DNA of 6,868 nucleotides, from assembly GCA_031288635.1 (NCBI GenBank), contig JAITQZ010000033.1, positions 1 through 6,868 of the forward strand, written 5' to 3'. The position numbers and the translations under genes are program-made. Positions 1 through 6,836 of this stretch are shown piece after piece. Positions within the stretch are counted from its first letter, which is position 1. Each line of letters begins with the position of its first letter. The stretch is from Candidatus Peribacteria bacterium. Lineage in GTDB: Bacteria > Patescibacteria > JAEDAM01 > Absconditabacterales > Absconditicoccaceae. A model generated the notes under the pieces. The model was not told the DNA's origin. It saw only the letters and a program-made list of their open reading frames with translations, and did no database searches.

Positions 1-12
1 TCATAGAGCCAT
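1..12 (-). CDS. 5' end of a second small ORF of the tandem family (partial, runs off window)
   Basis: On the minus strand, ATG-GCT-CTA-TGA begins at position 12 and leaves the window at position 1. With UGA as glycine it reads Met-Ala-Leu-Gly and stays open. The first three codons, and about 100 bp upstream of them, match the start of the small ORF at 186-323. This is the only reason to call it; the rest of the protein is not visible. Confidence 0.3.
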   Translation of the reverse strand: MAL

Positions 13-115
13 AATTTTTTTTAGGTGTTGTCATGTGGTTATAGGTATAAGAGATAAAGGGTTAGTTATTTCTATCTAATCCCTTTTCTATTTACACACT
101 TTTTTTTATGTTCTC
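4..115 (-). repeat. Long direct repeat, copy 1 (leader/promoter block of a small ORF)
   Basis: This 112-bp block recurs at 315-425 with four substitutions and a one-base difference in a T-run. On the minus strand it ends in the start codons of a small ORF, so it looks like a duplicated promoter and 5' region. It contains an inverted repeat, AAAGGGTTAG facing CTAATCCCTTT (about 57-66 and 76-86), followed on the plus strand by T-rich sequence. That hairpin could be a terminator, or an operator just upstream of the minus-strand -10. The -10 candidate in this copy is TATAAC (minus strand of 38-43). Confidence 0.8.
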
Positions 116-185
116 CAAAAATTAGATTTCCTTCATTATCATTCAGTCTATCTATATTATTCCCTAATATTCTATTTACACAAAA

Positions 186-323
186 CTATTTACGTTCCCT
201 CTTTTTTTTATTTTCATATCCTTGCATTATCTTTACTTTTCATCTCACACCAAATGCCCATCAAACCACAATCCATCTCCTCCACAACCACCACAGCTTT
301 TTTTTAAGACAACGTAGAGCCAT
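186..323 (-). CDS. Small Trp-rich basic protein, possibly membrane-active (hypothetical)
   Basis: This minus-strand ORF of 45 residues runs from ATG (323-321) to TAG (188-186). It is open only if its two UGA codons (263-261 and 242-240) are glycine. After an MALRCLKKK start comes a short aromatic/hydrophobic stretch, LWWLWRRWIVVGWAFGV (residues 10-26), with five TGG tryptophans, then a Lys/Arg-rich tail ending KKKRERK. That resembles a small membrane-active or nucleic-acid-binding peptide, but I recognise no family. The plus strand is very G-poor here, as expected if the coding strand is the minus strand. The ATG sits directly at the end of a conserved 111-bp block that also precedes another ORF start at position 12, which supports translation from this start. 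There is no Shine-Dalgarno sequence. It could still be a chance ORF beside a non-coding repeat. Confidence 0.45.
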
Positions 324-425
324 AATTTTTTTTAGGTGTTGTCATGTGATTATAGGTATAAGAGATAAAGGGTTGGTTATTTCTATCTAATCCCATTCCT
401 ATTTACACACTTTTTTTATGTTCTC
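315..425 (-). repeat. Long direct repeat, copy 2 (leader/promoter block)
   Basis: This is the second copy of the block at 4-115, with the start-to-start distance 311 bp. Substitutions relative to copy 1 lie at 349, 375, 395 and 398, and one T is missing from the run at 411-417. The change at 349 turns the minus-strand -10 candidate from TATAAC into TATAAT. The block ends, on the minus strand, with ATGGCTCTA, the first codons of the ORF at 186-323. The hairpin of copy 1 is partly preserved: GGGTTGG facing CTAATCCC, with one G-U pair. Confidence 0.8.
349..354 (-). promoter_or_regulatory. Candidate -10 box for the small minus-strand ORF
   Basis: The minus strand reads TATAAT here, 25 nt before the ATG at 323, which would give a leader of roughly 18 nt. 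No good -35 lies 16-18 nt upstream. The element is inside the duplicated block, and copy 1 has TATAAC at the same place. Confidence 0.3.
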
Positions 426-782
426 TAATAAATTGTCACTATCTTGACTTACTCTTATTTAGAAATTGTTTGCGGAACTCCTATATAACTACTCTATAGT
501 TCTCTATTTCGAGAGTTGAGGTATTTCACTACTTCAATAAAGAACATAAAATATAAAATAGCGTGTACGTCTCCAGTATGTGCTTTTGTCGTTAATCACT
601 GCAATATTTGTAATGATAAAATATATCTGAAGACTTGTAATTTGAGAGAGTTTTCATATAATTCAAGTTGCCAGAATTTTTGGAAATCCGAACCTCGAAA
701 ACCATCCTACTACTCATTAGAAAAATAATATTCAAAGGATTTACAACGGTCAGATTTATTTTATATCTATTATTTTTCAGAA
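426..782. other. Intergenic region between the repeat array and hsdM; no convincing gene
   Basis: I see no gene with recognisable content in these 357 bases on either strand, even with UGA read as glycine. A plus-strand frame open from about 489 to 728 has no ATG or ribosome binding site and gives a Cys-containing sequence that resembles nothing I know. Short inverted repeats occur at 486-500 (AACTA/TAGTT) and around 476-517 (AACTC/GAGTT). The region separates the leftward small ORFs from the rightward operon, so it probably holds the operon promoter. Confidence 0.5.
740..767 (+). promoter_or_regulatory. Possible hsdM promoter
   Basis: TTTACA (740-745) and TATATC (762-767) are separated by 16 bp and end 15 bp before the hsdM ATG. 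Transcription would start very close to the ATG, leaving almost no leader. That would fit the absence of a Shine-Dalgarno sequence before this gene. The region is AT-rich, so such matches arise easily by chance. Confidence 0.25.
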
Positions 783-2297
783 ATGCAAAAAACTTCTACC
801 AAAGAAACGAGCTTTGAAGATCAGCTTTTTAAGTCTGCTGACAAATTGAGAAAAAATATAGATGCCGCAGAATACAAACATGTCGTACTTTGACTAGTTT
901 TTCTTAAATATATTGGTGATGCTTTCCAGATTTTACACGACCAACTTTCCACTGATGCATTAGCAGATCCAGAAGATAGAGATGAATATCTTGCCGAAAA
1001 TGTTTTTTTTGTCCCTGAAGAAGCAAGACGAACCAATCTCCATCAAAAAGCGAAACTTCCCACCATCGGACAAGATGTAGATAGAGCGATGGAAGCATTA
1101 GAAAAAGAAAATCCTGACTTAAAAGGAGTTTTACCGAAAGTTTTTGGAAAATCGAATTTGGATACTACCGCACTTGGTGGATTGATTGATTTGATTTCTA
1201 ATATGGACATCCAAGCTTTAGGAGAAAACAGTAAAGACCTCTTTGGTCGTGTATATGAATATTTTCTCGGACAGTTTGCAAATGCTGAAGGAAAGAAAGG
1301 AGGAGAGTTTTATACTCCCAAAGGTATTGTACAACTCATGGTAGAAATGATAGAACCCTATAAAGGAAGAATTTATGATCCTGCCTGTGGAACGTGAGGA
1401 ATGTTTATCATGAGTGAAAAATTCGTAGAAAAACATCATGGAAACATCAAAGACATTAGCATTTACGGACAAGAGTCTAATCAGACTACTCGAAGACTTT
1501 TCAAAATGAACCTTGCTATCCGCCATATCAACTCAACATTTGTCGCTTGGAATAATGAAGGAAGTTTCCTTAAAGATGCTCACCCAGACCTGAAAGCAGA
1601 TTTTGTGCTTGCAAATCCCCCGTTCAATCAATCCGAGTGGGGACAAGAACATCTCATAGATGATCCGAGACGAAAATATGGACTCCCTCCAGCAGGAAAC
1701 GCCAATTTTGCACGAATACAACATATGCTGTATCATCTCGCACCTCACGGAGTAATGGCAACCGTACTCGCTAATGGTTCGCTTTCTTCCAATACCAGTG
1801 GAGAAGGAGAAATCAGAAAAAAGTTGATTGAAAATGACCTCGTGGACTGTATCGTAGCTCTGCCTGCTCAACTCTTTTTCAATACCCAAATCCCTGCCTG
1901 TATTTGGTTTCTCAGGAGAGAAAAGACAGCCAGAAAAGGAGAAATTCTTTTCATTGATGCAAGAAATAAAGGAGATATGATTAGTCGTGCACAGAAAGCC
2001 TTATCAGAAGAAGAGATTATGGAATTAGCGGGGATTTACCACAAGTGGAGGAGAAGTGAACACTACGAAGACATTAAAGGGTTTTGTAAATCTGCAAGTT
2101 TTGAGGAAGTGAAGAAAAATGATTTTGTATTGACTCCGTGAAGATATGTTGGGGTAGAAGAAGTAGAAGATGACGGGATACCTTTTGAAGAAAAGATGAA
2201 AAGTCTGACTGCGACATTAAGTGAACAGATGAAGAAGGAGGGAGAGATGAATGAGGAGATTAAGCATCAGTTGGGAAAGATTGGTTTTAGCTTGTAA
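783..2297 (+). CDS. hsdM: Type I restriction-modification DNA methyltransferase subunit (N6-adenine)
   Basis: HsdM binds AdoMet and, with HsdS, methylates adenine in the target sequence recognised by HsdS. The 504-residue protein has the usual family length. The N-terminal helical domain covers about residues 1-150. AdoMet motif I, DPACGTGGMF, is at 199-208 and catalytic motif IV, NPPF, at 278-281. The C-terminal part has the family's LTPGRYVG signature, although its Gly is encoded by UGA. In-frame UGA codons at 891, 1395 and 2139 encode residues 37, 205 and 453, all at positions where the family has Gly. CGA codons at 1029, 1491, 1671 and 1713 fall where the family has Trp (VPEEAR-W, TT-W-RL, DPR-W-KYG, NFA-W-IQH). 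The ATG at 783 gives a normal N-terminus but has no Shine-Dalgarno. The TAA overlaps the next gene's ATG by one base. Only 3 of 38 Gly codons are UGA. Confidence 0.95.
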
Positions 2298-4534
2298 TGA
2301 TGAAGATCATGGAAATAGATTTATCCAACTATTACGAGAATGATTGCAAATTCGCTGAAAATAGCAAAAAATTTAGTCTTTCTAAGAAAATAAATTTCAT
2401 ATTTGGTAAAAATGGTACGGGTAAAAGTACCATTAAAGAAGCAATTAGAAATAAGTATGGTGAAGAGTATAATGTCTGTATTTTTGAAGGTTATGAATGA
2501 GTTGTTGGAGAAAATCATAGATTAGATGCCATTGCTTTGGGAAGAGAAAACGCTGAAATACAAAAAAAAATTGAAGAAGTTGATAAAGAAATAGATGATA
2601 TTAAAAAAGAAATAGATGAACCAACAGATGAAAGTAAAAACCTTTTCACCAAAAACAAAAAGACAAATGAAGACTACAAAGCCCAAGAAGATAAGATTGA
2701 AAATTTTTATACTCAATCAGCATCCAAAATTAAAAATCAAACCAATCCGCAAATTGCAAAAACCAATTATGATAAAACTTATTTCAAATGAGAAATTGAA
2801 AATGCAAAATTTCTTTCTGATGAAGAAATGAAAAGGCACAAAGCAACAATGAGAGCAGAACAAAAGAAGGCTGTAAATGCAATTCCGTTTCCTGATATTG
2901 ATTTGGCTGAACAATTAAAAATTACAAATGAAATCTTGATAAAGAAAGTAGAACAACAACAAATCATATCTGAACTACAAAACAGTCCAAGTAAACAAAA
3001 TTTTGCTAGAGAGGGACTAAAAATACATGAACATAAAGATGGTGAAAAATGTGGTTTTTGTGGAAATGAAATCAGTGAAGAACGTTGGATATTGCTTGAA
3101 AAATATTTTAATGAGGAGGTGAAAAATTTTGAAGATACCATTAAGACCGTTATTGATAAACTAGATGAGAAAAATTCAACCTTAGATAATATGCCAGAAA
3201 TAGATGAACGTCTGTTTTACGAACAATTCTCAGAGAAAATAAAATCATTAACCTCTCAAATAAAAAATATCAAGAATGATTACAAAACATTTCTCAATTC
3301 ATTAAAAACCGCTTTGGAAGAGAAAAAAAGAGAAATTTTTTCTGCTTCTACTGAACTAACCTTTTCTATTCCACAAAACTTTGATGTTGTGAAGAATGAA
3401 TACGAGAAAATCGTTGATGAAAACAATATTTTTTCCCAAAATTTACAAACAGAGCAAGAAAATGCCAAAAACACTCTTCGCCTTCATGAAGTAAAAGTAG
3501 CATTGGAGGAGTTCAAATATGACGTTGAGAAAAACACACTTGATAAGTTAGAAAGTCAAAAAAATGAAACACAAAAAGAATTAAATGAGAAAAAGCAAGA
3601 ATCAGAAATAAAGAAAACAGTAAAAAAAGGGCTGATAGACCAGACAAAAGATAGAAGTAAACTTGCCATAGAAATCAATAATTTATTGAAAACTATGGGG
3701 GTCTTATCTTTTTCGTTAGAACTTGTCTCTGATAGTGAAGGGCAAAAGGGGCAATACCAAATCAAGGGACATAATAATGATATTAGAACGATAGATAAAT
3801 TGAGTAAAGGAGAAAAAAATATTATTGCTTTCCTTTATTTTATTTTTTCTATTGAAGCACCAACTGAGGATACTAAACCAAAGTTGATTATATTTGATGA
3901 CCCGATGACGAGTAATGATGATACGATGCAGTATTTAATGACAGAACAAATCCGCAAATTATATAGTAAAATCAACAATTCTAAGAGTGATTATTTTATT
4001 CTTTTGACACATAATTTGCATTTTTATCTCAATGTTCGTCCAAACTATAATGAGGTGGAAGAAAATAAAATATTACAAAGAAACAGAAGACAGTCTGATG
4101 ATAGTCAGAAAGAGAAGACATTTTACGAAAAAAGCGGGTACTTTATATTAAAAAATAATGGGACCCATACCACCATACAATCTATCGAGGATTACAACAT
4201 GGATCATAAAACCAGTTATTCGGCACTATGGAATGATTTAATATTTTTGTACAACAACGATAAACCAGTATCTATGCTAAATAATTGTAGAAGAATTATT
4301 GAAACTTATATAAAATTTAATAAAATAGAAAAAAAATTTTATGAAAATAACGAATTTGTTCGTAAATTATTCAATGTAAATTCTCATAGTATTGATGATC
4401 AAGAGAATGAATTAAACGGTAAGACGAAAGACGAAATTAAAATCATGCTTCATGAGGCATTCAAGAAAAACAATGTAGAAGACCATTTCAAGGCTTATTG
4501 GATTTTATCATCTAACCAAGAAGACGATGAGTAA
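2297..4534 (+). CDS. rloC: RloC/PrrC-like anticodon nuclease with ABC-type ATPase (AAA_13)
   Basis: Proteins of this family cleave tRNA at the anticodon when activated, shutting down translation, and an SMC/Rad50-like ATPase controls the nuclease. Visible features of the 745-residue product: Walker A GKNGTGKS (37-44); long charged coiled coils (about 80-200 and 260-460); a CxxC pair (CGFC, 252-255) like the RloC zinc hook; ABC signature LSKGE (502-506); Walker B LIIFDD (530-535); and the switch histidine in LLTHN (572). The C-terminal domain has R-x3-E (R665, E669) and His697 in NSHS, matching the Arg-Glu-His catalytic triad known from PrrC. The length and hook favour RloC over the roughly 400-residue PrrC. 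UGA codons at 2498 and 2789 are Gly68 and Gly165; without recoding the protein would end just after Walker A. No CGA is used. The gene overlaps hsdM by 1 nt and hsdS by 8 nt, implying coupled expression. The tRNA target is unknown. Confidence 0.82.
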
Positions 4535-5723
4535 AATTAACTGATGGCAAAAAGCAATATTATGAGAGATAATTACCTTAGTAGGATGATGAACTCCTAA
4601 AACTACTGAAAAAGACTATTGGAATGGAAATATTCCTTGGCTTTCAGTTATTGATTTTAATTCTGATAATAGGCGAGTTTCTAAAACTGAAAAAACAATT
4701 ACTCAAAAATGATTACAAAATAGCTCAACAAAATTACTAAACAAATGAGATTTAATTATATCAGCAAGATGAACTGTTGGTGTATTGGCACAACTGAAAA
4801 TCCCAATGGCATTTAATCAATCTTGTTATGGGATACAGGAAATACAATGACTTTCAGATATTAACTTTTTATATTATCTCATCAAAGCTGAATTAAATCA
4901 AATTTCAAAGAATGTTCATTGAGCAGTGTTTGATACTATTACGAGAGACACCTTTAATTCTATTAAAACTAAAATTCCCCCCCTTCCTGAACAGCAAGCC
5001 ATCGCCTCGCTTCTCTCTAGCTTCGATGATAAAATCGAACTTCTCCGTGCAGAGAATCAGACCTTAGAAGTGATAGGACAAACAATCTTCAAGGAGCGAT
5101 TCGGAAAGTATCAAGTGGGAGATGAATTGCCAGAAGGACGAAGAGTTGGGAAGATAAAAGATTTTGTAGATATTCTAAGTGGGTTTGCGTTTAAGAGTAG
5201 TGATTTTGTAAAAAATGGAACGTTTCGTTTGATTACTATTGCCAATGTACAAGATGGAGCTTTTATAGAGACAACCAAAGATGGATTAGATATCATCCCA
5301 GATAAAATGCCTGAATATTGCAAACTAAAGACAAGTGATATCTTGCTCTCACTGACAGGAAATGTTGGTAGAATTTGTCTTGTAATAGGAAAAAATTATC
5401 TTCTTAATCAAAGAGTTGCAAAATTACAACCAAAAGTTGAGCAAGATTTTGCTTATGTATATCTATTCTTTAGACAACCAGCTATAGTAAATTTGCTTGA
5501 AAATATCTCATCAGGGACAGCTCAACAAAATTTAAGTCCAATCAATACAGCAAATCTAGAAACAGTTATCCCGTCAAAAGAAATATTTGATAAATTTTGA
5601 AAAATAGCTAATTCACTGATATTGAAAATACTAGATAATCTGATACAAATTACAATCCTTTCAAAAACTCGTGATACTTTGCTGCCAAAGTTGATGAGTG
5701 GAGAAGTGAGGGTGAAGTTTTAG
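4527..5723 (+). CDS. hsdS: Type I restriction-modification specificity subunit
   Basis: HsdS gives the methyltransferase its DNA sequence specificity through two target recognition domains (TRDs) separated by helical spacers that bind HsdM. The 398-residue protein has the classical order: TRD1 (about 5-145), opening with a GGGTPKT signature; a central conserved region (150-192) with IPPLPEQQ, DDKIELL and IFKE-W-F; TRD2 (about 205-355), opening with LPEG-W-RVG; and a C-terminal helical repeat ending LLPKLMSGEV. Ten UGA codons are in frame: 4542, 4563, 4587, 4590, 4710, 4746, 4770, 4848, 4920 and 5598. The pair at 4587/4590 is tandem. Nine lie in the first third, where they supply 9 of 13 glycines; only 1 of the remaining 15 glycines is UGA. 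CGA at 4674, 5097 and 5139 fits Trp or another aromatic. The ATG lies inside the end of the preceding gene (ATGAGTAA overlap). TAG ends the gene, and no terminator is evident after it. Confidence 0.94.
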
Positions 5724-5820
5724 GACAAAAGAAATTGACTATCAAAACTTTGTTTAGATATTGTTTGATCGGAAGGAATTGGGATGTTAGTAGTATATTC
5801 AAAATTTTACAAAATATAAG

Positions 5821-5840
5821 AAGATTTGTTAAAAAATCTT
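5821..5840. repeat. Short inverted repeat upstream of the antitoxin promoter
   Basis: AAGATTT (5821-5827) and AAATCTT (5834-5840) form a perfect 7-bp inverted repeat with a 6-nt spacer. It lies 11 bp upstream of the -35 candidate at 5851. It has no T-tract, so it is a poor terminator. It may be a regulatory site or chance in AT-rich DNA. The rest of 5724-5850 shows no gene. Confidence 0.3.
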
Positions 5841-5850
5841 TACAAAAAGT

Positions 5851-5878
5851 TTGCATTTTGTTTGAAAATCTGTATACT
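5851..5878 (+). promoter_or_regulatory. Promoter of the HTH-Panacea gene
   Basis: TTGCAT (5851-5856) and TATACT (5873-5878) are 16 bp apart and resemble a housekeeping promoter. Transcription would start near 5885, giving a leader of about 35 nt before the ATG at 5920. The -10 lies inside the palindrome at 5871-5891. Confidence 0.5.
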
Positions 5879-5891
5879 GTATGTGTATACA
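5871..5891. promoter_or_regulatory. Palindromic operator, probably for autoregulation
   Basis: A perfect inverted repeat, TGTATAC-N7-GTATACA, covers the -10 box and predicted start site of the downstream gene. Such dyads are typical XRE-repressor operators, and the first gene downstream encodes an XRE HTH protein. Autorepression is therefore the likely role, but it is inferred from position and symmetry only. Confidence 0.5.
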
Positions 5892-5919
5892 TTACTATTT
5901 ACCCTCTTTCTTCTCCATA

Positions 5920-6669
5920 ATGACTACAAAAAGCCTTTGAGAAAAAATCAAAAGACTTAGAAATTCTGCTCATATGTCTCAGGAAGAATTTGCCAAAATA
6001 TTATGAATAAGCAGAGTAACTTTTGCACAAATCGAACAATGAGAAAGAGATTTGAAACATTCTGAATTAGTAATTATCGCCAATAACTTTGAGATGAGTA
6101 TCAATGACCTAATTTCTGATGAACATATTGAACCCACCCCACCCCAAGCAGGGAAAAATCAGCCTTTTTATAAATTTAAACAAGCATTTCTTTACCTCCT
6201 TAATAAGGTTGCCCAAAAACCGAATGTAGGAAAAACAGTTATCAATAAATTGCTTTATTTTGCAGATTTTAATCACTATGAAAAATACTGGGAAAGTATC
6301 ACGGGAGTTGATTATATCAAAATGCCGAGATGACCCGTTCCTCAAATAATGGATATGGTCATTGCTCAAATGGAAAAAGACCATCAGATACAACAACTCG
6401 ATGTTCCCTATTTTCAGTATATGCAACAAAAAATCATCCCATTAGTTGAACCTGATTTGGAGGTACTGAATGGGAAAGAACTTGCAGAATTGGAGTATGT
6501 AGTAAATAAATATGGAGACTGGAATGCTGATAAAATTAGTGAACGATCCCACGGAGATATGCCTTGGAAAGCTACTAAAAAAGAGGGAGATATCATTCAT
6601 TATGACTTTGCTATGTATCGTAATGGACTTTATTCGGTAACTGTAGGACGAGACGATGACGAAAATTAG
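5920..6669 (+). CDS. XRE-family HTH / Panacea (SocA, DUF4065) antitoxin-like protein
   Basis: This is probably the antitoxin and autorepressor of a type II toxin-antitoxin pair; Panacea-domain (PanA) antitoxins neutralise many unrelated toxins. The 249-residue product starts with an XRE helix-turn-helix (about 5-60), with MSQEEFAKILGISRVTFAQI (19-38) clearly the HTH core. A linker rich in Pro and Gln follows, then a Panacea domain (about 85-245) with KLLYFADF near 111-118, ITG-DYI, RGPVP and SHGDMPW. UGA codons at 5938, 6004, 6040 and 6331 encode Gly7, 29, 41 and 138; the first three are the usual Gly of the HTH fold. CGA at 6544 and 6649 would be Trp209 and Trp244; the first is plausible, the second untested. 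The leader before the ATG is pyrimidine-rich with no Shine-Dalgarno. The 3' end overlaps the next ORF by 14 nt, as in toxin-antitoxin pairs. Whether it controls the neighbouring RM/nuclease operon is unknown. Confidence 0.85.
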
Positions 6670-6760
6670 TTTACTTACTTGTCCTGAATTTGATAAAGAG
6701 CTTAGCCGTTTATGTAGTAAATATCCTTCTTTGGAGAAAGAATTTGAAGATGTAAACTAA
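6656..6760 (+). pseudogene. Truncated RelE/ParE-like toxin stub (34 codons)
   Basis: This ORF overlaps the antitoxin-like gene by 14 nt and ends at TAA only 2 nt before a terminator stem. Its pattern (CPEFDKELSRLCSKYPSLEKEFED) matches the first helix region of RelE/ParE-type toxins, which usually read x-FxKxLxxLxxKYPSLxxDL and run to about 90-120 residues. Everything after that, including the catalytic sheet, is missing, and no continuation appears in any frame before the terminator. The best reading is a toxin remnant left by a 3' deletion, with an antitoxin that has lost its partner. A functional mini-protein is possible but less likely. The family match is from memory over a short length. 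Confidence 0.6.
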
Positions 6761-6762
6761 AA

Positions 6763-6796
6763 AAACAGCCCTAAACTTGTGGGGCTGTTTCCTTTT
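6763..6796. terminator. Rho-independent terminator, possibly bidirectional
   Basis: A perfect 9-bp stem, AAACAGCCC (6763-6771) with GGGCTGTTT (6782-6790), encloses a 10-nt loop and is followed by CCTTTT. On the other strand the stem is followed by an unbroken T-run (the A-run at 6759-6765), so it may stop transcription from both sides. It follows the TAA of the toxin stub and closes this operon. Confidence 0.9.
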
Positions 6797-6836
6797 ATCA
6801 ATTTGCATTTTTCTCTACCATTTTCTTTCAAAAAGG

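Noticed and set aside
28..51. Plus-strand promoter TTGTCA/TATAAG inside the repeat
   Set aside because: The spacer is only 12 bp and no plus-strand gene follows.
1..425. CRISPR array or insertion-sequence ends
   Set aside because: There are only two copies, each over 110 bp and 311 bp apart, with no spacer-like regularity, terminal inverted repeats or transposase.
516..728. 70-codon plus-strand frame with several cysteines
   Set aside because: It starts at TTG without a ribosome binding site or ATG, matches no family I know and shows no coding signature like its neighbours. A chance open frame in the intergenic region is more likely.
783..2297. hsdM as a pseudogene with several in-frame stops
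   Set aside because: All stops are UGA, always in frame and always at Gly positions, and the same holds in three other genes. Recoding explains this and decay does not.
4926..5600. A short, half-length HsdS starting at GTG 4926
   Set aside because: Reading UGA as Gly extends the frame in both directions into a canonical two-TRD HsdS that starts at 4527 and ends at 5723.
5650..5892. 80-codon minus-strand frame over the hsdS 3' end
   Set aside because: It is antisense to the conserved HsdS C-terminus and its start lies in the promoter region; it is a shadow of hsdS.
5735..5920. 61-codon plus-strand frame between hsdS and the HTH gene
   Set aside because: It starts at TTG and runs across the promoter and operator of the next gene, with no recognisable content. 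Regulatory sequence explains the region better.
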